Counted from the first letter of the stretch, positions 1 through 6,688 are shown. The stretch is DNA of 6,789 bases from an uncultured Lachnospiraceae bacterium (GCA_958446555.1 CAUCWU010000134.1:1-6789); one strand, 5' to 3'. A program made the numbers and translations. The notes: generated by a model not told the origin, from the letters alone.

Positions 1-58
1 TTGTATCATCACCTGCAATCGTTCCTACAACACCAGGGCGATGAACATTATCAATAGA
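1..58 (-). pseudogene. argR: Fragment of arginine repressor ArgR (C-terminal domain), truncated at its 5' side
   Basis: Read on the minus strand from 58 to 1, the codons give SIDNVHRPGVVGTIAGDDT. GTIAGDDT is the hallmark of the ArgR/AhrC C-terminal domain, where the paired aspartates bind arginine and help form the hexamer. From memory, Bacillus AhrC has an IDN-like triplet the same distance upstream, aligning without a gap. ArgR is an arginine-sensing regulator of arginine biosynthesis and catabolism genes. The reading frame continues off the left edge. To the right the match stops at about position 58-67: the frame stays open to 110 but uses codons unlike its neighbours, and the opposite strand becomes convincingly coding. 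The winged-helix DNA-binding half is therefore absent. Only 19 residues are visible, so the call rests on one motif plus the gap-free match. The frame is clear; whether this is a real pseudogene or a join artefact is not. Confidence 0.6.
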
Positions 59-59
59 G

Positions 60-467
60 TTGATCAATGTCCCAGAAGACGCACAGATCACCTCCAACTT
101 TGATATCACCTATCACGAAATCAAGGGCGCCACCACCCTTCCACTCACCGGAATTTCCAGTGAAAAGGGCGACAGCTACTTGCTTGGCATCAGCACCGAG
201 GGCTTTGGCACAATGAGAATCAGCATCACCGCATCCTCTGAAGCTTCCTCACTTGCTCAGATGGCTGTATCGGTCTTCATGGATGGCAACATCTTCGGTA
301 CCTATAGCTTTACTGGAAGCGAAGGAAAAGAAGTCACCATCTCAAGAGAGGGCGGAATGTTTGGTTTCCACCACTATGTACGCTTGTACTTTGCTCAGAG
401 CGGATTAAAGCCAATCTCAATTACATTTGAGCCACTTGAAATTGTGACCAGCTATACAAATAAATAA
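60..467 (+). pseudogene. 5'-truncated C-terminal fragment, probable carbohydrate-active or secreted beta-sandwich protein
   Basis: An open frame of about 135 codons ends at TAA 465-467 and reads as the tail of a larger protein. It is rich in alternating hydrophobic and polar residues typical of beta strands. Near its end are FHHYVRLYFAQSGL and ISITFEPLE, a pattern I associate with the accessory beta-sandwich at the C-terminus of glycoside hydrolases (GH3-like or CBM6-like) in Lachnospiraceae. That family label is tentative. No credible start exists: the first possible codon is TTG at 60, with no Shine-Dalgarno sequence, and in-frame TGA 42-44 lies just upstream. Good codon usage (ATC, ACC, TCC, CAC) begins at about 68, where the ArgR match on the other strand stops. 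I therefore read it as a gene remnant beginning at a junction, not as a complete small gene. A terminator follows 10 bases after the stop. Confidence 0.55.
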
Positions 468-476
468 TTTACATAT

Positions 477-520
477 AAAAAACTTCCAAGTCTGGTAAAA
501 CCAAACTTGGAAGTTTTTTT
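477..520. terminator. Bidirectional Rho-independent terminator
   Basis: A perfect 15-bp stem pairs 477-491 with 505-519. Inside it, TGGT 493-496 pairs with ACCA 500-503 around an AAA loop. The right side ends in seven T (514-520), serving the plus-strand fragment ending at 467. The left side holds A 477-482, which becomes six U on the minus strand and serves trpS, ending at 524. Convergent genes sharing one hairpin is the usual arrangement. Confidence 0.92.
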
Positions 521-523
521 AGA

Positions 524-1612
524 TTAAATTCCCTGATACTTCTCGCTCTGTGCCTTAATCAGCTCAGCATCATCAAAGTAGTTGATCTTCATTGCACTCT
601 TTACCTCGGACAAGGTCTGTGCTGCAACCTCTCTTGCTGCCTCAGTACCCTTACGAAGAATGTTGTAAACCTCTGGAATATCCTTCTCATATTCCTTACG
701 TCTCTTACGGATTGGCTCTAACTCTTCCTGAACGATGTTGTTTAAGAACTTCTTTACCTTTACATCGCCCAGACCACCTCTGGTGTAGTGAGCCTTTAAC
801 TCATCCAGATTTGCGTAATCCGGCAAGTATCTTTCGAAGTGCTCTGGCTTACAGAATGCATCCAGATAGGTAAATACAGTATTGCCCTCAAGATGACCTG
901 GATCGCTTACTAAAAGATGCTGCGGATCGGTGTACATACTCATAATCTTCTTCTTTACATCATCTGCACTATCTGCTAAGTAGATGCAGTTTCCAAGTGA
1001 CTTACTCATCTTTGCCTTACCATCGATACCTGGCAGACGAAGGCATGCCTGATTGGTAGAGATCAATGCGGTAGGCTCAACCAATACTTCATCGTAAACT
1101 GTATTGAACTTACGAACAATCTCTCTTGTCTGCTCGATCATCGGAAGCTGATCCTCTCCAACCGGAACGGTTGTTGCCTTGAATGCTGTGATATCAGCAG
1201 CCTGGCTGATTGGATAAGTGAAGAATCCAACTGGAATACTTGCCTCAAAGTTTCTCATCTGAATTTCAGACTTTACAGTAGGATTTCTCTGAAGTCTTGC
1301 AACGGTAACAAGATCCATATAGTAGAAAGTCAGCTCACACAGTTCCGGAATCTGGGACTGGATTAAGATATTACTCTTTGCCGGGTCTAATCCGCATGAA
1401 AGATAATCAAGCGCTACCTCGATGATGTTCTGACGAACCTTCTCCGGATTTTCAATATTATCTGTTAATGCCTGTGCATCTGCAATCATAATAAATATTT
1501 TGGAATACTCACCTGAGTTTTGCAGTTCTACTCTTCTTCTTAAAGAACCTACATAATGTCCTACGTGAAGTCTTCCTGTCGGTCTGTCACCTGTTAATAT
1601 AATCTTTTCCAT
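524..1612 (-). CDS. trpS: Tryptophanyl-tRNA synthetase (TrpRS)
   Basis: This cytosolic class I aminoacyl-tRNA synthetase activates tryptophan with ATP and charges tRNA-Trp. It has 362 residues, slightly longer than the roughly 330 of the classical bacterial enzyme. The N-terminus carries TGDRPTGRLHVGHYVGSL, with the HIGH-type signature HVGH at residues 16-19. A GEDQ active-site segment lies at 152-155, and the KMSKS loop is exact at 201-205. The RNP-rich stretch ARLQRNPTVKSEI (105-117) and the PGIDGKAKMSKS context match the streptococcal/clostridial TrpRS lineage rather than the E. coli or Geobacillus type. The C-terminal helical domain ends REVAAQTLSEVKSAMKINYF. The ATG at 1612 starts directly before the conserved beta strand. 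A GGAAAGGG purine tract (about 1625-1632) lies 12 bases upstream, a rather long spacing. The gene has its own promoter and ends at the shared terminator. All tryptophans I checked in the neighbouring genes use TGG, so the standard code applies. Confidence 0.97.
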   Translation of the reverse strand: MEKIILTGDRPTGRLHVGHYVGSLRRRVELQNSGEYSKIFIMIADAQALTDNIENPEKVRQNIIEVALDYLSCGLDPAKSNILIQSQIPELCELTFYYMDLVTVARLQRNPTVKSEIQMRNFEASIPVGFFTYPISQAADITAFKATTVPVGEDQLPMIEQTREIVRKFNTVYDEVLVEPTALISTNQACLRLPGIDGKAKMSKSLGNCIYLADSADDVKKKIMSMYTDPQHLLVSDPGHLEGNTVFTYLDAFCKPEHFERYLPDYANLDELKAHYTRGGLGDVKVKKFLNNIVQEELEPIRKRRKEYEKDIPEVYNILRKGTEAAREVAAQTLSEVKSAMKINYFDDAELIKAQSEKYQGI

Positions 1613-1677
1613 GGTCTGTTTTGCCCTTTCCTAGTTACTGTCTCCAGTCGTATCGCCGACCTTTGAACCTTGATATA

Positions 1678-1706
1678 ATCATATCTCACTTTTTGTTGTA
1701 CGTCAA
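1678..1706 (-). promoter_or_regulatory. Sigma-A-type promoter of trpS
   Basis: On the minus strand, TTGACG (1706-1701, 5/6 match to TTGACA) is followed after exactly 17 bases by TATGAT (1683-1678, 5/6 match to TATAAT). This puts the transcription start near 1671, an A, and gives a leader of about 58 bases. That is too short for a T-box element, which commonly controls trpS in Firmicutes. A second TTGACG sits 13 bases further upstream (1719-1714) but has no matching -10. The promoter lies in the 116-base gap after the LTA-synthase-like gene, so trpS can be transcribed independently. Confidence 0.65.
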
Positions 1707-1728
1707 TCCATATCGTCAAACTATGCAG

Positions 1729-3840
1729 TTAGTGATTTACCTCAACACGACAGCTTCTTGTCGTGCTAAGAATCGTCTTGCCATAATCATCCTGCTGTGC
1801 CACGCACACATCAAGATCACCGCCAAGTTTCAGATCCTCTATCTTAATCAAATTCTGGTGCTGTGATGTAGGCTCATACTGCTTTCCATTTATGATTACA
1901 ATTGAAAACTCATTAAAATTGCTTCCATACAGCCACATTGTGTTATCTTTGTATACAACACGATCCAATGTTATTGGAAGAATGCCCATCTGAAGCTTTG
2001 TCGGTTGATACGGATTGGTACCACCAAATACCTCCTGATCGCCGTACAGCATATCATACTCAATGATTGCCATCGAATCCAGATAAGCACTCTCATTTGC
2101 ATTCTCTTCCTTGAAGTACTTCTGATGGTAGCGGAACATAATACCCTCGTTGATGCCCATTCTCTGCATCACATAAGCACCCAGCTGGTAAGCTTCCACA
2201 TTCTTATCCTGCTTTTCCATCTGGAAATTGCTCCACAAAACATACTTCGTTGTAAAGAGATTTCCCTGGTTCATATCGGTCTCTTCAATGCCAAGGCTTG
2301 GCAGATGATCGCCATACATTACTAGTATACACGGCTCATCAAATTCCTTCAGCTGTCTGGTCAGATCTGCGACAAACAAATCCATCTCATAGATCTGATT
2401 TGCATAGTAGATCAACTGATTTTGTCTTGCCTCATCGTCCTCTTTTAATGTCACCTTGATATGAGGGTCCTTTAAAACCTCCTCAGTCGGATAGGAACCA
2501 TGTCCCTGAACCGAAATTGTGTAGATGAAATCACTCGTATCGGTTGACTGCATTGCCTCAATAATATTTGAAGTCAGCACCTTGTCCTTTGCCCAATTTT
2601 CTGGCGTGTAGGTCAAATTGTACATGTACTCCATACTTGTAAATGTGTTAAAGCCAAGACGAGAAAATACCATATTTCTGTTATAGAAGGTTGCCGAATT
2701 GTTATGGATGGCATGCGCCGTATAACCAATGTTATCATAGCAATACGGTAAGCTCTCACAGGTCTGCTCACGAAGAACCGTCTGATACGGATACTCGCCG
2801 CAGCCAAAGAAATCCAGATTCATTCCCGTCAAAATCTCAAACTCAGTATTGGCAGTTCCAGCACCGACCGACGGCACACTCAAGAAACCAGAAGAACAGG
2901 TGTCAAACAGACGATGGAAATTTGGAATCGGATCTTCATTGACTGTGACATCATTCAGATCAGTAATATCAAAGAACGACTCTAACTGAAGATAGATGAC
3001 ATTGACACCTGCATCGTACTCTTCAATTGGTGCCTTCGTCTCCTCCTCATATACGGCCTCTGTTGACGCTTCCTCTGGCTGTGTCTCGATTGGATCAATT
3101 GCAACCTCAGTGTTGACCGGTACGACTTCCTCATCGAGAATATTTTCTACCTTCTTTGCGTCGTAGTTATCTGGCTTGGAAATTCCGGTGCTGATATACG
3201 AGTTTGCAAAACAGTAGGCAAGACCATAGGTCTGATAAGCCTCTGCGATGTTGCTAAAGTTTCTCGGAAGAATCGAGGACCAACGGCCAACCGACCAAAA
3301 ATAAACGGTTAGCAGTGATACCACAATCACACAAGCCGCTCCCTTTTTGTAATCTGGGCGCTTTGGTAGCTTCTTTGCATGGCGGAACAAAACCACTACA
3401 AGCACCACGCATGCAACCAGCACAGCGGCAATTGCAACAAAACCAATTCCAGAAACATAATGATTCATAACCTGCATTGCTGAATCAATCAAACTTAAGT
3501 CATGCCAGTTAAACGGTGTCGTTCGAAATAGTAACAATACAAAATCGGTTACACCGATAATGCCCCAAAAAATCGCAACGAGTCCTCTGACAAAGCCCCA
3601 TCTCTTTGTCAGAAACATCAGCGAATAGCTGACAAGAACAATCATAAAGTTCATTAAAAATAAGTGTGGTGTCACAAAGATAAAGCGAAGCACACTAAAA
3701 AGTGACTTTCTGCTTAACAGCTCAAGCAAAAAGACTGTCACAAACGTACTTCCAAACCACACAGCCAGAGGATGGCATTCAAGTTGAAGCCATCCTTCTT
3801 TTTTTATCTTCTCTGCAAAGGATTTCTTGTTCCCTTTCAT
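1729..3840 (-). CDS. LTA synthase-family sulfatase-fold phosphoglycerol transferase, membrane-anchored
   Basis: This is a 703-residue membrane protein of the LtaS/MdoB-like alkaline-phosphatase superfamily. These enzymes take glycerol phosphate from phosphatidylglycerol and add it to a lipid-linked polymer or glycan outside the membrane. Five hydrophobic segments are visible at about 25-42, 54-77, 82-105, 131-151 and 168-187. An acidic, Thr/Glu-rich spacer follows (about 235-278), then the extracellular catalytic domain. Its expected residues are present: metal ligand E287 in YLQLESFF, catalytic threonine T329 in GAGTANTEFE, FYNR with R388, H447 in QGHGSYP, and D511-H512 in MYGDH. A C-terminal extension (about 620-703), with WLYGSNFNEFSIVIINGK, resembles an IPT/TIG-like beta-sandwich and is not part of Staphylococcus LtaS. 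The ATG at 3840 has a strong ribosome binding site and precedes a basic cytoplasmic end. The gene follows the GTPase-nuclease by 98 bases without a visible terminator. Whether it makes lipoteichoic acid or modifies another glycan cannot be told. Confidence 0.9.
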   Translation of the reverse strand: MKGNKKSFAEKIKKEGWLQLECHPLAVWFGSTFVTVFLLELLSRKSLFSVLRFIFVTPHLFLMNFMIVLVSYSLMFLTKRWGFVRGLVAIFWGIIGVTDFVLLLFRTTPFNWHDLSLIDSAMQVMNHYVSGIGFVAIAAVLVACVVLVVVLFRHAKKLPKRPDYKKGAACVIVVSLLTVYFWSVGRWSSILPRNFSNIAEAYQTYGLAYCFANSYISTGISKPDNYDAKKVENILDEEVVPVNTEVAIDPIETQPEEASTEAVYEEETKAPIEEYDAGVNVIYLQLESFFDITDLNDVTVNEDPIPNFHRLFDTCSSGFLSVPSVGAGTANTEFEILTGMNLDFFGCGEYPYQTVLREQTCESLPYCYDNIGYTAHAIHNNSATFYNRNMVFSRLGFNTFTSMEYMYNLTYTPENWAKDKVLTSNIIEAMQSTDTSDFIYTISVQGHGSYPTEEVLKDPHIKVTLKEDDEARQNQLIYYANQIYEMDLFVADLTRQLKEFDEPCILVMYGDHLPSLGIEETDMNQGNLFTTKYVLWSNFQMEKQDKNVEAYQLGAYVMQRMGINEGIMFRYHQKYFKEENANESAYLDSMAIIEYDMLYGDQEVFGGTNPYQPTKLQMGILPITLDRVVYKDNTMWLYGSNFNEFSIVIINGKQYEPTSQHQNLIKIEDLKLGGDLDVCVAQQDDYGKTILSTTRSCRVEVNH

Positions 3841-3917
3841 CGAATTTCTCCTCTCCGTCTCATCACTTTTTGATGTTTTCTACTTTTTCTTGTTCTCCCT
3901 GTTCTTTCCTGTCGCAT
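3837..3917 (-). CDS. Possible 26-codon basic mini-ORF in the spacer (doubtful)
   Basis: An ATG at 3917-3915 opens a 26-codon frame ending in TGA 3839-3837, which overlaps the downstream ATG as ATGA. The peptide is very rich in Arg and Lys (it begins MRQERTGRTRKSRK). The same frame is also in phase with the upstream GTPase-nuclease gene beyond its TAG stop, so it could be reached by stop-codon readthrough. There is no good Shine-Dalgarno sequence. A purine-rich spacer has few stop codons by chance, so this may be only low-complexity DNA. Confidence 0.15.
   Translation of the reverse strand: MRQERTGRTRKSRKHQKVMRRRGEIR
3848..3852 (-). promoter_or_regulatory. Ribosome binding site of the LTA synthase-like gene
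   Basis: AGGAG within GGAGAGGAGA lies seven bases before the ATG at 3840 and fixes that start. The start codon also overlaps a TGA in another frame (ATGA), which closes a short basic open frame running through the spacer. Confidence 0.85.
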
Positions 3918-3938
3918 TTCTGCCACAGTCCGTATCCC

Positions 3939-6623
3939 CTATTTTTCTTGACCTTTTTCAAGTCGAATCTCATCAAGCTTTTGTTTCACCTCATCGGAAG
4001 TCTCATGGAACAGATATACCTTACCACTGTCAGATTTGGTACTACACATCTCGCGAATCTCATGACCTGCGCTTTCAATCTGCTTTTTTAAGCCAAGAGC
4101 TGACATGCGCACACCGCCCTGTCCCAAGATGATCACCTGCTCCAAACCATCCGATGTCGCAACGGTAACGCGATATTTCCTTCCGATTGCGTGAACTGTC
4201 TTTTCAATATACTGATCGGCCGTCTCTGCCTCTCTTGTATAGACAATATAAATATTATGATATTTTTCGACATGCTCAGTGCCACCTGGCACCTTATAGG
4301 CATCAAACACAAGAATCAGCTTGCATTTGCTGTAGCCCTGATAGTTGCTCAAAATATCCATCAGTGTCAATCTCGCTGCCGCAATATCGGTTTTAGAAAG
4401 CTCATTTAATTCCGGCCATCCAAAGATAATATTATAGCCATCGACAAGCAGATATTCTTCCTCCGGCTGCTTTTTCTTGGATGGGCGATACGTCGATGCC
4501 CCTTTCGGTGACGATGACTGATAGGTTTCTTCGTCCTCTCGATACATCTTAACTGGTCCATAGGTGCGCTCGAAAATCTGCTTTAGCTCCTCATTTTCTG
4601 CCTCATAATCCTGAAGTGATCTTGCCGGTGCTTGTTTTGCTCTCTGCGCCTCCTCTGCTGCCCTCAAAAGAACCTCTTCCTCAGATTCCTGATCCATTCC
4701 CTCAAGATGCATATACTCTGGCACCTCATACCATGGCACAACAAAACCTGCTCCGTGTGCACAGAAGACGGAATCTGGTGTATTTGCCAGATCTGCCTCT
4801 GGAAGATAGCCAATTTTTGTAACAACTTCCTCTTCATTATGGCATGGCGCATAACCCTTTAACGTGCAGAAAATTCGACCTCGACCTCTGCTATAGGCAA
4901 TGACTTCTCTCTGATAGCCGCGCATTTCCGACACTGGAGCTGTTCCAATGAGAATACTCATCTCCCCTTCCTGCTCTGGCGAAGAAAAGGTTCCGCACAT
5001 CTGCTGAATGTCATTCATCGCCCTTCCCACACACTCAGACGGAAGTTCAAGTCGATATGCATAGACTGGCTCTAAGAGTCTGCTCTTTGCCTGCATCAGT
5101 CCCTGACGGACAGCTCGGTAAGTCGCCTGTCTGAAATCGCCGCCCTCTGTATGCTTGATATGAGCGCGCCCTGCAATCAGCGTAATTTTCGTATCGGTAA
5201 GCTCTGAGCCTGTCAATACACCCCTGTGATGCTTCTCCTCTAGATGTGTCAAGATCAGTCTCTGCCAGTTTTTGGCTAACATATCCTCACTACAATTGGT
5301 CTCATAGACCATTCCACTCCCCGGCTCACCCGGCTCAATTAGTAGATGTACTTCTGCATAGTGGCGAAGCGGCTCAAAATGTCCAATTCCCTCAACTGTA
5401 TTTTCAACTGTCTCTTTATAGATAATCGAGCCAGACGTAAAGCTTGCCTCTACGCCAAAGCGCTCTCTGATTAAACTTTGCAAGATTTCAATCTGCACCT
5501 CGCCCATAACGCAGGCGTGAATCTCCGATGTTTCCTCCTGCCAGACAAGCTGAAGCTGTGGCTCTTCTTCCTCTAACACAGACAACTTTCGATACATCTC
5601 ATGAATGTCAATTTCCGGTGGAAATGATACACAATATGTAAGAACAGGCTCTAGTATCGGCGACTGAGCTTGCAGCTCTGATCCAAGTCCCTGACCGGCA
5701 AATGTCTCATTTAAGCCAGTCACGGCACAGACCATACCTGCCTCTGCCTCAGAAAGTGGTGTAAAGAATGCGCCAGAGTACAGACGAATCTGATCCACCT
5801 TCTCCTCTCCAATCACCTGCTTTGCCTTTAACACACCGCCTGTCACGCGAAGATAGGTCAGACGCTTTCCCTGTGCATCGCGGGCAATCTTAAAGACGCG
5901 AGCGGCAAACGCATCCGAATACGCTTTTGTCAGTGTGTAATCCTCAAAACCGTCCAAAAATTCGCTGACACCCTGCATTTTTAATGCCGATCCAAAGAAG
6001 CACGGAAACAATGCTCGTTTTTGAATCTGTCTTCTAATGTCTTCCTTTTGAATTTCTCCGGTCTCAAAAAACTGCTCTAGCAGTTCTTCATCGGTCTCTG
6101 CCAGTCGCTCGTCAAAATTTTCTGGATCAGAAAAATCTACACAACGCTCATCCAAGCGCTTTTGCAGCTGAAGAAGAGTCGCCTCTTTATCCGCTCCCTG
6201 CTGATCCATTTTATTGATAAAAAGAAAAACCGGAACCTGATACTGCTTTAATAAGCGCCACAAGGTCTGCACATGGCCAGAAACGCCATCTGCAACACTG
6301 ATGACGAGTATCGCATAGTCCAGTACCTGAAGGGTTCGTTCCATCTCTGCTGAAAAGTCCACGTGGCCAGGCGTGTCCAATAGAGTAAGTTTTCTTTCCT
6401 TTAAGGACAGCTCTGCCTGCTTGGAAAAAATTGTGATTCCTCTGTTTTTCTCCAGCTCATATGTGTCCAAAAAGGCATCTTTATGGTCGACTCGCCCCAG
6501 CTTTCTCGTTCCCCCAGTCAGGTAGAGCATACTCTCAGCCAGCGTCGTCTTACCTGCATCTACATGCGCCACAATTCCAACAACGGTGTGGGCGCTTTTT
6601 GTTTTCTGAGCATTCTGCTCCAT
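3939..6623 (-). CDS. EF-G/Tet(M)-like translational GTPase fused to a Rae1/YacP-type NYN ribonuclease
   Basis: The protein has 894 residues against about 640 for Tet(M) and 690-700 for EF-G. The GTPase part has P-loop AHVDAGKTT 19-27, switch RGITI 61-65, DTPGH 83-87 with the catalytic histidine H87, NKMD 137-140 and GSALK 211-215. EF-G domains II-V follow to about 640, including LLEP 516-519 and VSEMRGY 564-570. A charged linker (about 641-720) contains IFERTYGPVK 683-692. Residues 721 to about 862 are a full YacP/Rae1 NYN domain: LLVDGYN with D728 and N731, VFDA with D774, EAETADQYIE with D803, and VATSD with D825. Free Rae1 is an endoribonuclease cutting mRNA in the ribosomal A site, so a ribosome-directed GTPase-nuclease is inferred. 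The Tet(M) tetracycline loop is not conserved (K490 aligns with its proline). ATG 6623 is chosen because an in-frame TGA lies just upstream. It is probably the first gene of a unit with the LTA-synthase-like gene. Confidence 0.93.
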   Translation of the reverse strand: MEQNAQKTKSAHTVVGIVAHVDAGKTTLAESMLYLTGGTRKLGRVDHKDAFLDTYELEKNRGITIFSKQAELSLKERKLTLLDTPGHVDFSAEMERTLQVLDYAILVISVADGVSGHVQTLWRLLKQYQVPVFLFINKMDQQGADKEATLLQLQKRLDERCVDFSDPENFDERLAETDEELLEQFFETGEIQKEDIRRQIQKRALFPCFFGSALKMQGVSEFLDGFEDYTLTKAYSDAFAARVFKIARDAQGKRLTYLRVTGGVLKAKQVIGEEKVDQIRLYSGAFFTPLSEAEAGMVCAVTGLNETFAGQGLGSELQAQSPILEPVLTYCVSFPPEIDIHEMYRKLSVLEEEEPQLQLVWQEETSEIHACVMGEVQIEILQSLIRERFGVEASFTSGSIIYKETVENTVEGIGHFEPLRHYAEVHLLIEPGEPGSGMVYETNCSEDMLAKNWQRLILTHLEEKHHRGVLTGSELTDTKITLIAGRAHIKHTEGGDFRQATYRAVRQGLMQAKSRLLEPVYAYRLELPSECVGRAMNDIQQMCGTFSSPEQEGEMSILIGTAPVSEMRGYQREVIAYSRGRGRIFCTLKGYAPCHNEEEVVTKIGYLPEADLANTPDSVFCAHGAGFVVPWYEVPEYMHLEGMDQESEEEVLLRAAEEAQRAKQAPARSLQDYEAENEELKQIFERTYGPVKMYREDEETYQSSSPKGASTYRPSKKKQPEEEYLLVDGYNIIFGWPELNELSKTDIAAARLTLMDILSNYQGYSKCKLILVFDAYKVPGGTEHVEKYHNIYIVYTREAETADQYIEKTVHAIGRKYRVTVATSDGLEQVIILGQGGVRMSALGLKKQIESAGHEIREMCSTKSDSGKVYLFHETSDEVKQKLDEIRLEKGQEK

Positions 6624-6636
6624 GATGGGTCACCTT

Positions 6637-6643
6637 CCTCCTT
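6637..6643 (-). promoter_or_regulatory. Ribosome binding site of the GTPase-nuclease gene
   Basis: AAGGAGG is a near-perfect Shine-Dalgarno sequence, but it stands 13 bases from the ATG at 6623, which is long. A second partial match, GGTGA (6633-6629), lies closer. The in-frame TGA between site and ATG rules out an earlier start. The site begins right after the TAG of the possible leader peptide (6646-6644), so terminating ribosomes could be handed over to it. Confidence 0.7.
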
Positions 6644-6688
6644 CTAAAAGACACCTTGACAGACAGATTTTGTCGGCGAACCTAACAC
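6644..6688 (-). CDS. Possible 14-codon leader peptide ahead of the GTPase-nuclease gene
   Basis: GTG at 6688 opens a frame encoding MLGSPTKSVCQGVF and ends in TAG at 6646-6644. GAGGTG (6699-6694) lies five bases upstream of the GTG, a good ribosome binding site position. The last seven codons cover the 3' arm of the long leader stem, so a translating ribosome would open it. The stop codon touches the Shine-Dalgarno sequence of the main gene. Leader peptides of this kind are known upstream of Tet(M)-type ribosomal protection genes. With only 14 codons and a GTG start, chance is a real alternative. Confidence 0.3.
   Translation of the reverse strand: MLGSPTKSVCQGVF

Noticed and set aside
42..44. 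In-frame TGA that could be read as a tryptophan codon, making the plus-strand gene continuous through the left edge
   Set aside because: The codons at 3-59 in that frame (TCA, ACA, CGA, ATA, TTA) differ from the rest of the gene, the opposite strand reads as ArgR there, and neighbouring genes encode Trp by TGG.
60..467. A complete 135-residue protein starting with TTG at 60
   Set aside because: No ribosome binding site precedes the TTG, the protein starts in mid-domain, and the adjoining DNA belongs to another gene on the other strand.
592..873. Open frame opposite trpS
   Set aside because: It lies wholly antisense to a strongly supported gene, has no ribosome binding site and gives Leu/Pro/Ser-rich sequence without a recognisable domain.
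1744..1767. Hairpin CACGACA/TGTCGTG at the end of the LTA synthase-like gene, considered as a terminator
   Set aside because: The stem is 7-9 bp but lies inside the coding end and has no U-tract after it in the transcript.
1621..1866. Open frame on the plus strand over the trpS promoter and the end of the LTA synthase-like gene
   Set aside because: Half of it is antisense to coding sequence, no ribosome binding site precedes it, and the product shows no domain or clear codon bias.
3702..4132. Two overlapping plus-strand frames with a Phe/Ser/Leu-rich stretch resembling a membrane segment
   Set aside because: The apparent hydrophobicity is the complement of the purine-rich spacer and of charged codons on the real strand; no ribosome binding site was seen.
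3939..6623. Plain tetracycline-resistance gene (tetM/tetW class)
   Set aside because: The domain IV loop residues needed for tetracycline removal are replaced, and a nuclease domain plus linker adds about 250 residues.
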